Shown: positions 52,101 to 60,643, numbered from the stretch's first letter. The stretch is 64,000 nt of DNA from Malurus cyaneus samueli (GCA_009741485.1 CM019237.1:44832308-44896307); one strand, 5' to 3'. Notes: a model not told the origin generated them from the letters alone. Numbers and translations are program-made.

Positions 52101-55100
52101 CGCCTACAACTGTAGCTGTGTTAGCTGTGGGAAGAACTGTTGTTGTCAAAGAGCTGGTGGAGGACACTGGAGTCTGAAGCTTAGGATGTCCACTGACAAC
52201 TGCTGGAGAAGCAGCAAGACTGGAAGCAGGCACTACACACAAAAAAATAAACAAAAAAAATTAAGCACTTGAATCGAGTGGGAAGTTTGAGTGCAACACA
52301 ACAAATGGAAACAATTTATGATGAGCGCAGTGAGTCACTGGAACTGGAACAGAGAGGCTGTGAGCGCCCAATCAGCATTTTAAGTATTCAAAGTCAGGCT
52401 GGACAGGGCTTTGAGCAGCCTGATCTTGTGAATGATGTCCAGGCCCATGGCAGCAGGGTTGGACTAGATGATTTTTAAAGGTCCCTTCCAACCCAAATTA
52501 TTCTATGATTCTATGAAAAAGATGGTGTATAATTCCTTTTTTTTTCCCAAATAAAGGCTACAGACACTATTTTTCTGTTGTACACTGATACTCAATAGCT
52601 TGGTTAAATATACAGTCAATACTGCATTTCTAAGAAATGGCATAAAAAATGCATATAAAGAATTATGACACAGACTTGAAGAAAGCTCCAAGATTTAACC
52701 ACTAAAGATAGCATTATAAACACTGATTACAGAAATGGCAGAGCAACTGGTGCTTCACAAAACACAAAGAGAAATTATGTGAGTTATAACTAATTTGCCT
52801 TGTATAGGTAGGACCTTGTATCCAGAAGGTTCTACCAAAAACAAGTATTAATGTGTTAGAAAAGACATTTGCCTTTATGCGACAAAATTTCAGGGTTAAT
52901 TCTAAAGATCAGGAGTAAAATACACTACTGAAAACCAGTACATGCCTACTATGAGATAATCCTGTGGGAAACACTCAGCATTCAATATTAAACAAACTAT
53001 TTTTAAACCAAGGACAGTGAGACTACGATGAACGTAATTAATGGTGGGTTTGAGTCTATATTTCCAATTAAATTTTAATCTAGAAATTCCACTTTTCAAC
53101 ATGATTCCTTTAAGAAATGGGTTTTATAATTTCTGTCTAGTTTCCCACTCCATTTCTAAAGTCATTAGGTAATGGAAAGCTACCATCAGCATCCTACTAC
53201 TATCAAGTACAGTACGGTGCCTGAGCCACGTGTTTCACTTCCTGGCAGCCAGTTGTGCTGCCATACCTAACATGCAGTCTCCTGAAGCAGCTAATTTACC
53301 CAGAAGTTCTGGTTAGCCAAATCAACATATTTTTCCCATAGCTGGTAAGCACACCACACAAAAATTAACTGGGAATGTGCTAGAGAGCTCAAAATAATAA
53401 TGTTTTGTGTCAGAAAAAAAATAAGTAAAATTGGTTTTGCTCTGTTTAGTTAGTTACTTCTTTAATGGAAAGCAATAAAACATTTAAGAAATGAGCTTAT
53501 AGTCCATAGGGAGTTTCTTACCTGTACTCACAGGAGCTTGAAAAGTTGCTGGTGTGCTCTCTCCTACATTCCTTTTTGACTCCAGCATCTGCCTCACTGT
53601 GCCAGCATTTCTAAGAAATGAACTTTCAGTTAGCATTTCTCTCAATAAGCCACACAAGGCATACTTATGAACAGTACAATGGTGAAACAAACCCTAATTT
53701 TACAGCTGTTCTTTTCTTTGAGATTTTCTAAACCTATTTTGTACTTCTCATGCAAATTAACTTTGGGTATTTTCCTACTAAAAAAATACAGTTATTGATA
53801 AATTTTCAAGTGTTCACACCAAGTTTGCCTTGCATCAAGAAAATTTTCCTGTTGTTAAAATTAAACTTCCACTTCTATCCGTAACTTTTTAACCACTGAA
53901 ACTGATGCAAAGCATCATCCAAATGTAATCAAGAATAGATTCGATACTGCCAATTCATTGCTTCGGTGAAAACAAATAAAATTTTACAAGTGAAGAGCAA
54001 TGAAGCAAAAGGAAGAACACTTCAACTAAAAAAAAACAAAACAGGAAATACAGGGATTATCCATGACATTAGGTATCTGAAGAGTCCCACTGTAAATTTT
54101 AACATGGTCACAGTGATGTGGTTTGCTTACCGATACGTGGAATTGTTTACATTTGTAGTGTCAACAGCTGTTTTTCCTGGAGATACGGGTGCATTTGCTG
54201 CATTCTACACAGAGAGAGAGAGACAGAGAGAGAGAGAGGCCATAACAGAGAAACTTTAAGTCAGCTTGCAAACTTATGCTTTCATTCTATTTCATATCCA
54301 TTCACTGCGGTGTGAAAGAATCATTTTCTGAAGCCAACATTGTAGGAGAATTTGACATATTTGACAACCGCCCCAAATCTCCTTGGTCTTACTGCCTCCT
54401 TCTCCTGATTAATTTCCTTCCTCTTCCCCCTCTCCTTCAGAATCATAGTGGGATTCACTTTTATTTATGCTTTATTTACTCTTCATACTGAAATAAATTA
54501 GATTCAGTTGTATGCAGTTTAAGGTGTCTTTAATAATGGCTAAAGAAGCTTCTGTACAAATCAGAATTACATAACAGATGTTAAGACTTCTTTAAGCAAA
54601 CCAGACAAACCTGTTTTGAGAATGCCATTGAATATAAATTTTCTTTATTTTTCAACACAAGGTTTAGGCTAACTGAGAAAAAAAACCCCAAACCCCAAAA
54701 AATTTAGCTCTTACTTCCTGCCTCTTCTTCAAGTCCTCCTTGGCTGCTCCAACCCTCTTTGTCAATCTTGCAATTTTAGCCTAAAAAGGAAGAAAATGAA
54801 AACAAAAAGAAACCATAAATATCCCCCCAAGAGGATCAAAGAAATTATGCAGACTAAAAGATATATAACTAAAACATCAAATCCAAGTCAATTTTCATAA
54901 CAGGGAAATTATTCTTCCTTGAAATACAATACAGCTATGTTATTTCAACTATATTATAGCAGACTGTATGCATCACAATCAAGGTGTCTTAGAGACAACT
55001 TTAATTTCTTCCTATCCTCAACTGCACAAACTTTATCTATCTTGCATGTTCACACAAAGCAACATAAATTAAAGCCTTACATGATTTTATTAATTTGACA

Positions 55101-58100
55101 CTATTTGATGGCTAAAGATAGTGGTAAACAAGTATATTGAAAGTGTCTTTGAAAGACTTTAAAAGTCAACATAAAATGGCTGCGGCAACAACAGGAAAAC
55201 GTTGTATAGTAGGAACTGGTCTGGAAAACTCCATATTTCTCTTAATGCAAAAAGTAAAATGGCCTTATTGTTTGAATTTGTTGTAATGTAAGCTTTTAAT
55301 TGTGTTGTCAGTTCAAAAATCTTTGAATTTTGTGATATTCCTCATGTCAACACTATGTATATATTTCCTATAAAAAAGCTGGAAAGTATACTGCATTCAA
55401 CACTAGCTGTTTGCTTCATCAACTATTTACTTTCTGGGGAAACAATGTGTGATGTAGCAAGTCCAGTGCAATTGTCCCCTCCTTTTTGCATGTTTCCATT
55501 TTTAGGCAAATTTCCAGCTTCATTAACACCTTAGATATTTTCATGCTTAGCACTTTCTTGAAAAATGTCTAAATGGAACAGAAGAGTGGAAAAACAGTCT
55601 CCTAACAGCTAATGAGTCAGTTTGCCAGAAGGAAGATCCACTGTGGGTTTTCTGTATGATTAACTGGTTGCTTCCCTCCCTCTGACAGCAAAATACAGTT
55701 TCACAACTCAAAAGGACCATTAGTATTTGCTACAGCCTCACCACTTCCTCCCCTTGTGGAGTCAAAATAGCTTCTCCACTGGCAAGTGCAGGAACCTTAC
55801 TACTAAATATTGAGGAAGTTATTTTTTAATTTGACCCTAGTATGCAGCTGAACACATGAACACCCACCTGCATTTCAGTAAGCACAGTTTTATGCCTCTT
55901 GTTGCACTCCACTTTCTCCATTCGGGTTTTCAAGTCTGCCAGAGTTTTGTCAAATACCGCACACTGAAAAGCGGTAAATTTCTCTTCTAAAAGTCTCTGG
56001 ATAATCTGCAAAATTGTTACATTAAAAAAAAACCTCAACAATGCAATCCCAAAATCTGGGAGATCATCTATAAAAATATTCTCAACTCTTAACAAATATC
56101 CTGCTATTAACAGAACAATAACAACTGTTGTGCCCTGCCAATCAAATAAATCCATATTCACCAGTAAGCATGTGGTTGTAAAACTAAGACGTTTTGACAT
56201 ATTTTTTGGTTTTTGACCAGAAGTTTTGGAAAATACAAATGGTTTGCCACTAATTCAAGAAATTTATTTCCTTGCAGTATGGTAAGTGTATAAAATCTTC
56301 CTATATATGAAAAGAACCTTAACAACAGAAGATATTTTCTTAAATTGCAGTGTTTACTGCAAATTAACAAATTAATTGTTCTTCTCACTTTTCTGTTCTT
56401 GAGAGGGACACTGGCATTCAAAGAACACAAACTAAATACATTCAACAAAACTTCTTTTCTGAGATGTATCTTCCCCTAACAAAAATGCAGTATTGACTTT
56501 CTTGCCGAAGCTAAAAACATAAGAACACTGGTTTTCAAAAAGTTTACGTGATTATTATGTTTTTCTCCCTTTTACAGCTATTGCAGTGCAAAACATTTTC
56601 TTAGGAAATAAAAAAAATAAACAACAAATGTGGTTCCATTTTTGCCATCCTAAATTAATGAAGTCACAACACATGCCAGCTAACTAACTAATGGAAGAAT
56701 AGCACAATTTTCTTCAAGTCCTCAGGTTCCTTGTACAGCAGTGTTGCAACCAGGCTATTAACAGCTCAACAAAAATCTGCAAAGTGTCAGGCTGATTACA
56801 CTCTTGTTTGGAGACAGACTTTCTTTAAAGGTAGGCACACAATGAAGTGCATCGCATACAAATTTCACCATGGTGAAATATGTCCTTTGCCAACATTTTC
56901 AGTCTAGAGACATTAAGTATTTTATACATTTGAAATACAACTCCTGCAGCACAATTTTCAAATGGCATTTGGCCTCTTCTTAAAAGGAGGGTTATGTAGA
57001 ACTTCGTATGAATTAAGTACCTCTGTTATTTGAATTACATCCGATGTTCAACCACAAAAGAGAGAAGGTGTTTGGGGACATAAGGAGTGTGTGGGGAAGG
57101 ACAGCTAATTCAAAGATGGTAACACAAGTGACAGGTGTGTGTACATATTCTTTGCTCTGCATCTCTATTCTACCTTTTGTAATTTTTGGTCAACATCCTT
57201 TCTGGCTGTAATTTTTACTTGGAGTTCTGCTTCATAATCTTCTCCCATGTACCGACGATGTTTAGAATGAACATTGTCCATGTCCTCAGATTTGGAACGT
57301 TTTCTCTTTGATGCTTCACCTGGAACAATTAGATACAACTACTCATGAGGAACTCCTGAAAAAACAGGTATCTTCAGAATGCCATGATTACTATGAAGTT
57401 GTCCTCAGTTTAAACTTTTTCATTCTAAACCAGAAAGAAGGTCTTTGGAAAAAGATGCTTGATGACAGCAAAGCAGAAATCTAGTCTTTTTGGTATCCAT
57501 ACATTACTGCCCTTTTAATGAATTCTGCTTTGTGATTCACCCTATTGCTGCCCCAAATGCAAAATGGTCCTAGTACCACCATTCCCCTTTCCAAAACTCC
57601 TCTCCATCATCCTATAAAGAAATACGACTTCTGAGAAGTGAAATAAAATCTTCTGAAAAAAGGAATTCTCAGAATTTCATCCAAATAAAACTAAACCTCA
57701 TTTAACTGTGCCAATAATTAACTGTATTTATCTGCTATGAAGTTTTAACTCATACCTCCTACATCTGACTGAAAAAAATTAAAATGTTCTTATTTCTTGT
57801 GAAAGAAGATAAGAAGGAAAGTAAAAACCTAACAGAAGAACAGGTTCAAAACAGAACTGTATTATAAAAGTGAGGGATGAAGCACAAAAGAACCAGAAAT
57901 CTCATTCACTCCTCCAGCTCCTGGCACTGTGTCCAGCAGGTTCTTGAGGACAGGAGGAACATGTGCTTTTAAGTAATCTTCAGGATTATCATTTAACAAG
58001 GACCCAGGGAATTACAGGATTATCAGCCTTACTTCAATCCCTGGGAACATGATGGAGCAAGTAAGTCTAGATAGAAATCATCTCTAAGCTTATTAAGAAG

Positions 58101-59981
58101 GTGGTAATGGGGAAAAGAATGGATTTATCAAGGGGAAACCACACATCATCAACCTGATAGCCTTCTACAGTGAGACGACCAGCTTGGTGGATGAGAGGGG
58201 AGCATCTTTAGTAACACCCAAAACATCCTCAGAGACAAATTCATGATGTACAGCCTAGATAACTGGACTGGCTCAACTATTGGGCATCAGGAGACGTCAT
58301 TATTGGCACACAGTCCAGCTGGAGTTCAGTAATGTACACCAGCAGATGCTACTGGTACCAGCACTAACATCTTAACAGATGATGTAGATAGTGGGGTGTA
58401 TTGGGTCTGACTGAGGTAAAGCTCAAGCCCTTCCAGTGCTGTGCTTTGCATGAGTGGCTGGACGGGAGCTGATAACAGAGCAGTGTTTTGGCTATTGCCA
58501 AGCAGCGCTGTCCCTCTGACATTCCTTCCCCCTTCAAAGGGATGGGAGTGTGCAAGATCCTGGGAGGGGACATGACTAGGCCAGCTGACCCAAAACAACC
58601 AAAGGGATATTCCACACCATATGACGTCAGCTCAGATATATAAAGCAAGGAGAGAGAGGAGGAAAGGGGGGGCATTCATGAGTTTTCAATGTTTGCCTTC
58701 CGGAGCAACCACTACGCGTGCTGAGGCCCGGGTTCCTGGGAAGTGTCCCAACAATGCTGCTAATGGGAAGTAGAGATTGATTTATTTTTTCTTCCTTTAG
58801 CTTTTGCGCATGCAAGTCTTTGCTTATTTTTGTATCTTTGCTATAATAAAACTACTTTATCTCACCCTGCTGGCTGTTCACCATCTTACTCTCTCTGCTG
58901 TCCCAGAGGGAAAGGGAGTGATAGGGAGACCTAGTAGGTACCTGGCATTTTTCCAGGGTCAACCCACAACATGGGGTAAGAGCATATCCGCAGCAACTTG
59001 CAGATGATACAAAACTGGCGGGAGTGATTTGTACACTCCTAAGTGGCTATGCTGCCATGTGGAGTCACACAAACAGACTGGAGAAATGGGCAAACAAGAA
59101 TCTCATGAAGTTTAACAAAAGGGAATGCCCAAGTACTACACATGGATAGCAATGCAACCATGTACTTGTGCAGGCTGGAACTTCACTGGCTGGAAAACAG
59201 CACTGCAGAAAAGTCCCTGGTGGCATTCATGTACATGAAGTTGAACACGAGCCAGCAATGTGCCGTGTTGGCAAAGAAGGCCAACAACATTCTTGGCTGC
59301 CTGAGAATGCATACTGACAGAGGGTTGAGGGAAGTACTTAATCCCCTCTAATCAGGGATCATGAGCCTGAACCTTGAGTCCTTTGTCCAGTTCTGGGCTA
59401 AATACAAAAAATAAATGAGCATACTGGAGAGAGTACCATGTGGAGTCACCAAGATGTTTTGGAGATTGGCACATTCATCAAGATCTGGAATTGTTCAACC
59501 GGAGAAGGCTATTATGGGATATTTTATGTGTGTAAATTTACGCTACAGATGAGGAATGAACAAAGAGAAGATTCAGTGAGTAGCAGTGACAAGAGAAATG
59601 GATGTAAATTGAAATACAGGAATTTCAACCCAAACATATAAAAACTTTTTTACTGTAAGGGTGCTCAAACACTGGCAGCAGAACACTGGAAATTTGTGGA
59701 ATCCTCATCCACGGAAATACTCAAAACCTATCAGGACATGGTTCTGAGCAAACTCCTCTAGCTGACCTGGCTTTTAACAGGGGCATTGGACTAGATAATC
59801 ATCAAAGGTCCCTTCCAAACCTAATGATTCTGTACTTCTAGCATGTACCACCCAGTGAAACATTAACGTTATGTTAAAACGTTGTTTTAACATTACATAC
59901 TTTTCTCTGTTTGTTTCTTTTCTTCTTTGTGGGCCTCTTCTTTATCTTCACACTCCTTTTTTCTCTCTCCTTCCACCTCTT
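21748..59981 (-). CDS. ATF7IP: ATF7IP (MCAF1), SETDB1 partner; C-terminal thirteen coding exons
   Basis: Segments in transcript order: 59981-59901, 57319-57174, 56005-55868, 54780-54715, 54204-54131, 53610-53522, 52232-51594, 50072-50005, 34119-34041, 28480-28301, 27419-27234, 23611-23502 and 22164-21748. They total 2273 bases; after the two bases that finish an upstream codon this is exactly 756 codons plus TAA, and every junction is GT/AG. The protein is a nuclear cofactor that binds and stabilises the H3K9 methyltransferase SETDB1 and links it to MBD1 and SUMO-modified chromatin. Visible in order: an acidic/lysine-rich segment, a KRKRSK nuclear signal, a helical SETDB1-binding region ([16 protein letters not shown]), a long Ser/Thr/Val-rich disordered part, the SUMO-interaction motif VIDLTLDEE, proline-rich segments, and a C-terminal fibronectin-III domain. 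Human ATF7IP is about 1270 residues, so roughly 500 N-terminal residues lie beyond 64000. ATF7IP2 is the paralogue; close identity in the exons favours ATF7IP. Confidence 0.96.
22165..23501 (-). other. ATF7IP intron
   Basis: A GTGAGT donor (23501 side) to a TAG acceptor (22165). No gene or clear transposon seen. Confidence 0.85.
23502..23611 (-). CDS. ATF7IP: ATF7IP coding exon
   Basis: Phase 1 in, phase 0 out. It encodes [20 protein letters not shown] and [16 protein letters not shown] and ends at a GTGAGT donor. It is a conserved low-complexity segment before the fibronectin-III domain. Confidence 0.95.
25846..26157. repeat. 39-bp x 8 tandem array inside the LTR
   Basis: Eight head-to-tail 39-base units start at 25846, 25885, 25924, 25963, 26002, 26041, 26080 and 26119, with a partial ninth from 26158. 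Units differ by only one or two bases. Each contains the palindromic core CCATGGTGACCATGG. Because 39 is a multiple of three, open frames run through the array on both strands without being genes. Confidence 0.95.
26698..26703 (+). promoter_or_regulatory. LTR polyadenylation signal AATAAA
   Basis: AATAAA in the R/U5 region of the solo LTR 25509-26893. Confidence 0.7.
27234..27419 (-). CDS. ATF7IP: ATF7IP coding exon
   Basis: The acceptor is a long T tract plus CAG. Phase 1 in and out. It encodes [19 protein letters not shown], then [20 protein letters not shown] and ends PVTPQAG at a GTAAGG donor. It is a proline-rich conserved linker between the SUMO-interaction motif and the fibronectin-III domain. 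Confidence 0.96.
27420..28300 (-). other. ATF7IP intron, 0.9 kb
   Basis: A GTAATT donor to a TTTCAG acceptor. Nothing else recognisable. Confidence 0.85.
28301..28480 (-). CDS. ATF7IP: ATF7IP coding exon
   Basis: Phase 1 in and out. It starts [13 protein letters not shown] and continues [20 protein letters not shown] and [14 protein letters not shown]. The [19 protein letters not shown] block is a clear match to vertebrate ATF7IP. Confidence 0.96.
29664..29788 (-). mobile_element. CR1 LINE 3' end fragment
   Basis: On the plus strand it reads ACAGAATCACAGAATCATCA followed by GGTTGGAAGAGACCTTCAAG and ATCATCTAGTCCAACCATC, the reverse complement of the well-known CR1 3' terminus with its ATTCTATG-type terminal repeat. 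5'-truncated, as is usual for CR1. Confidence 0.9.
32330..32825 (-). mobile_element. CR1 LINE 3' region fragment, antisense
   Basis: The plus strand carries reverse-complement CR1 landmarks such as AAAAGGACCTCTGGTGGCT, GTGACC-like blocks, CTGAGGAGAGCTGTGCTCTG and GCCAAAACTGGATACCATAT, in CR1 order. It is strongly diverged (old). The chance open frame of about 130 codons here is not a gene. Confidence 0.75.
32942..33104 (+). mobile_element. CR1 LINE 3' end fragment, sense orientation
   Basis: It contains GTCAGGCTGGATGGG, a CATGGTCTAGTGCAAGGTG block, GGGGGGTTGGAATGAGATCA and a TCCTTTCCAACCCAAACCAT terminus ending in an ATTCTACGACTCCATGA-type tail. It faces the neighbouring antisense CR1 piece. 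Confidence 0.88.
34041..34119 (-). CDS. ATF7IP: ATF7IP coding exon with SUMO-interaction motif
   Basis: Phase 0 in, phase 1 out. It encodes [11 protein letters not shown], then [19 protein letters not shown] followed by acidic residues is a classical SUMO-interaction motif; in mammals the equivalent VIDLTMDDEE mediates SUMO-dependent recruitment with MBD1 and SETDB1. The phase-0 start matters because the recombinase-like exon upstream could replace this exon. Confidence 0.96.
46889..46894 (-). promoter_or_regulatory. Possible alternative polyadenylation signal ATTAAA
   Basis: ATTAAA on the minus strand, about 240 bases after the stop of the recombinase-like exon. A canonical AATAAA follows at 46068-46063. 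Either could end a short transcript. Confidence 0.4.
47131..48657 (-). CDS. Crypton-type tyrosine recombinase (DUF3504-like) exon inside ATF7IP; likely alternative terminal exon
   Basis: An uninterrupted frame of 508 codons from a splice acceptor (CTTCGCAG; AG at 48659-48658) to TGA at 47133-47131. The acceptor puts CTG TCA GAT in phase 0, exactly the phase of the ATF7IP donor at 50004. There is no in-frame ATG before Met48 (48516-48514), yet the 47 residues before it look protein-like. Numbered from the splice site: acidic LEEEEED near 60-66, an N-terminal helical (SAM-like) region about 78-170, and a catalytic domain about 185-395. This domain has KRGRE (box-I Arg222), NHSLRTTT (His344, Arg347), TGHR (His370) and HYW (Tyr379, nine residues after the His, as in tyrosine recombinases). 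It ends in a Ser-rich tail with VIKQEP, a SUMO-attachment consensus. The family includes Cryptons and the domesticated DUF3504 domains of ZMYM2/3/4, QRICH1, KIAA1958 and KCTD1. I do not recognise it as any of these. Likely a captured Crypton; splicing is inferred. Confidence 0.8.
   Translation of the reverse strand: MSDQKVVRCVPYTCGIFDGTTLINCFEKQLKQEETSSENKEAVEAAQMNFNFPEDVLFGLEEEEEDAKSIKNTHKQTGWAANLLKQWLAKNGKDPSFELVPVSELNDILREFYYTIRNHDGNTYSVASYKSMRAGLNRHLKMPPYNRQICLMKDKEFASANMVFVSVLKMLRMQGKDETHHHPPIAAEDLRKIKQSGVLGLHSPLALVNKVWFDLQLHFAKRGREILRDLAPDAFVVEKDKNGRRYAMFRYPGKGKCGEDPHKMGKMYDMPGDPNCPVFSLELYLSKLPPEPPAFYLHPLKLTSEQMQEQPVWYKREPMGVNYLGTMMPRISVAARLSQRYTNHSLRTTTIQLLCEAGLGPREIMAVTGHRSESAIRHYWGSSEVHYRAWSDIMENNAPSYLHSKIPNEVIKESVSGASTSSVKRVLEQTKILFPTKSVVSAGTNSVALVPEEHPALNCKSPVLLNHSSSKVFLPKSMTSGSLTAGPLQGCCNKPVFIRRVIKQEPMT
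48658..48659 (-). promoter_or_regulatory. Splice acceptor of the recombinase-like exon
   Basis: AG preceded on the minus strand by TATTACTCCACACTTCGC. The pyrimidine tract is modest, so the site may be weaker than the constitutive ATF7IP acceptors, consistent with alternative use. Confidence 0.55.
50005..50072 (-). CDS. ATF7IP: ATF7IP coding exon (possible donor for the recombinase fusion)
   Basis: Phase 1 in, phase 0 out at GTAGGC. It encodes [20 protein letters not shown] and ATQ. It corresponds to the human segment between the Ser/Thr-rich exon and the SUMO-interaction exon. Its phase-0 end can join either the SUMO-interaction exon (34119) or the recombinase-like exon (48657). Confidence 0.92.
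50073..51593 (-). other. ATF7IP intron, 1.5 kb
   Basis: A GTAAGT donor to a CTTCAG acceptor. AT-rich, nothing else seen. Confidence 0.85.
51594..52232 (-). CDS. ATF7IP: ATF7IP large Ser/Thr/Val-rich exon
   Basis: It begins after GTGTAG in phase 1 and ends ...KIG at GTAAGT in phase 1; 639 bases. Recognisable blocks: [51 protein letters not shown] and [13 protein letters not shown]. The composition (Ser, Thr, Val, Pro, Gln) indicates an intrinsically disordered, glutamine/serine-rich transcription-cofactor region. Confidence 0.97.
52233..53521 (-). other. ATF7IP intron, 1.3 kb, with a CR1 tail near the acceptor
   Basis: A GTAAGA donor to a GTGTAG acceptor. The CR1 3' end (52324-52517) lies only about 90 bases upstream of the acceptor on the transcript. 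The rest shows no gene. Confidence 0.85.
52324..52517 (+). mobile_element. CR1 LINE 3' end fragment
   Basis: It contains AAAGTCAGGCTGGACAGGGC, TTTGAGCAGCCTGATCTTGT, CATGGCAGCAGGGTTGGACT, a TCCCTTCCAACCCAAATTAT block and a final ATTCTATGATTCTATGA tail. Typical 5'-truncated CR1, antisense to ATF7IP. Confidence 0.93.
53522..53610 (-). CDS. ATF7IP: ATF7IP coding exon
   Basis: Phase 2 in (its first base completes an Arg codon), phase 1 out at GTAAGA. It encodes [19 protein letters not shown] and [10 protein letters not shown], nearly identical to the mammalian protein I recall. Confidence 0.96.
53611..54130 (-). other. ATF7IP intron, 0.5 kb
   Basis: A GTAAGC donor to a TTCTTAG acceptor. Nothing else seen. 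Confidence 0.85.
54131..54204 (-). CDS. ATF7IP: ATF7IP coding exon
   Basis: Phase 0 in, phase 2 out at GTAAGC. It encodes [20 protein letters not shown] and NSTYR. PVSPGKT matches the mammalian segment after the helical domain. Its acceptor is built from a (CT)n microsatellite. Confidence 0.94.
54205..54714 (-). other. ATF7IP intron, 0.5 kb
   Basis: A GTAAGA donor to a GTGTAG acceptor; the 30 bases before the acceptor are a (CT)n run. No gene. Confidence 0.85.
54209..54239. repeat. (AG)n / (CT)n microsatellite serving as a pyrimidine tract
   Basis: A GAGA run with one GAC interruption. On the minus strand it is a C/T run directly before the GTGTAG acceptor of the exon 54204-54131. Confidence 0.95.
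54715..54780 (-). CDS. ATF7IP: ATF7IP coding exon, coiled-coil end
   Basis: Exactly 22 codons, phase 0 in and out: [20 protein letters not shown] then QE. It is a charged amphipathic helix continuing the SETDB1-binding coiled-coil region. Confidence 0.96.
54781..55867 (-). other. ATF7IP intron, 1.1 kb
   Basis: A GTGGGT donor to a TTTTAG acceptor. No gene or clear repeat. Confidence 0.85.
55868..56005 (-). CDS. ATF7IP: ATF7IP coding exon, SETDB1-binding helical region
   Basis: Exactly 46 codons, phase 0 in and out. It contains [40 protein letters not shown] and VLTEMQ. It is a conserved helical block in the part of ATF7IP known to bind SETDB1. Confidence 0.97.
56006..57173 (-). other. ATF7IP intron, 1.2 kb
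   Basis: A GTAGAA donor to a TTGCAG acceptor. Nothing recognisable. Confidence 0.85.
57174..57319 (-). CDS. ATF7IP: ATF7IP coding exon with nuclear localisation signal
   Basis: Phase 1 in, phase 0 out. It encodes [40 protein letters not shown] and [15 protein letters not shown] is a classical basic nuclear localisation signal conserved in the family. Confidence 0.97.
58397..58971 (+). mobile_element. Solo LTR (575 bp), avian ERVL type, nested in CR1, with target duplication
   Basis: It begins TGTATTGGGT and ends ACCCACAACA, whose reverse complement matches eight of the first ten bases. It is flanked by TGGGG at 58392-58396 and 58972-58976. It contains CCAAAGGGATATTCCACACC, TGACGTCA (CRE/ATF-type site) at 58622-58629, a TATATAAA box at 58636-58643 and AATAAA at 58845-58850. 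No retroviral genes remain. Confidence 0.9.
58622..58643 (+). promoter_or_regulatory. LTR core promoter: CRE-like site plus TATA box
   Basis: A TGACGTCA palindrome followed about seven bases later by TATATAAAG. This is the core promoter arrangement of the ERVL-type LTR. Whether it is active is unknown. Confidence 0.65.
59901..59981 (-). CDS. ATF7IP: ATF7IP coding exon (first in the window)
   Basis: 81 bases; the acceptor TTTATAG ends at 59982 and the donor GTATGT starts at 59900. Its first two bases finish an upstream codon. It encodes [20 protein letters not shown] and KKQTEK, a charged Glu/Lys-rich segment as in mammalian ATF7IP just before the nuclear signal. Confidence 0.9.
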
Positions 59982-60619
59982 CTATAAACAGAAGAAAAAA
60001 ATCCAAGCGTCACTTACTCAGAGCTACAGAAGTCACTTAACAGTCCTATTTTGACTAATGAATGTAGAATATTTATGAAAAAAGTCAGGGAAGGCATGAG
60101 AAATAAGAATGAGAAATGAAAAAAAAAGAAGATACCCTGAAAACAAAGATCTAAACTATCATGAAACACATTAAGACTCACTTCTGAATTTGCTTACCAT
60201 TTAAAACACAATAACTGAACTATAATTACCATGGTAACATGTTTCAGTTACCTCTGAAACAAAATGATGTCTTTTTAATACAGCTGAAGTTCTCAAGTAA
60301 TTATTTTAGCTCATTTTTCCGCTCAGGGAGAAAGCATAAAAATTTCTATAACAAAATACTATGTTTCTCTATTTACAATTGGCAAATTCAACCATAATCT
60401 TTATAGTAGAAAAGGCCTAGATTCTTCTTCAGTTAACAAATACAAATTCTAATTTGAAGTTTCTTGCTAATATAAAATATAACAATTTAGGACTAGTGAT
60501 TTAAAATTATACCATCTAGGAAATGCTTAAATGGAGAAAACTTGGAAGCCCCCAAACACACAAAACAGTAGCACTTCTCAAAAAAAAATTATTATATTTT
60601 CCATAAGTTTCCGTTCTAT

Positions 60620-60643
60620 GTTTCATACATATATGTATGAAAC
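60620..60643. repeat. 24-bp perfect palindrome
   Basis: The arms are GTTTCATACATA and its reverse complement, with no loop, in an ATF7IP intron. It could be chance in AT-rich DNA. Confidence 0.9.

Larger units (their letters stand above)
58005..59834 (+). mobile_element. CR1 LINE, decayed, split by an LTR
   Basis: The left part (about 58005-58396) still translates piecewise to reverse-transcriptase blocks like [19 protein letters not shown] and [19 protein letters not shown], with stops and frame breaks. The right part (from 58972) continues with CAGATGATACAAAACTGGCG, the TGGAGAAATGGGCAAACA block, CAGCAATGTGCC and a 3' end GGTCCCTTCCAAACCTAATG. A deletion in the left part is likely, since it jumps from the reverse-transcriptase region to near the 3' part. 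Sense strand plus, antisense to ATF7IP. Not functional. Confidence 0.88.
57320..59900 (-). other. ATF7IP intron, 2.6 kb, largely CR1 with a nested LTR
   Basis: A GTATGT donor to a TTCCAG acceptor. Positions 58005-59834 are a CR1 element split by a solo LTR. The remainder shows no gene. Confidence 0.85.

Noticed and set aside
58326..58675. Open frames of 90-103 codons on the minus strand at 58.3-58.7 kb
   Set aside because: They fall in the solo LTR nested in the CR1 and read the strand opposite to the element.
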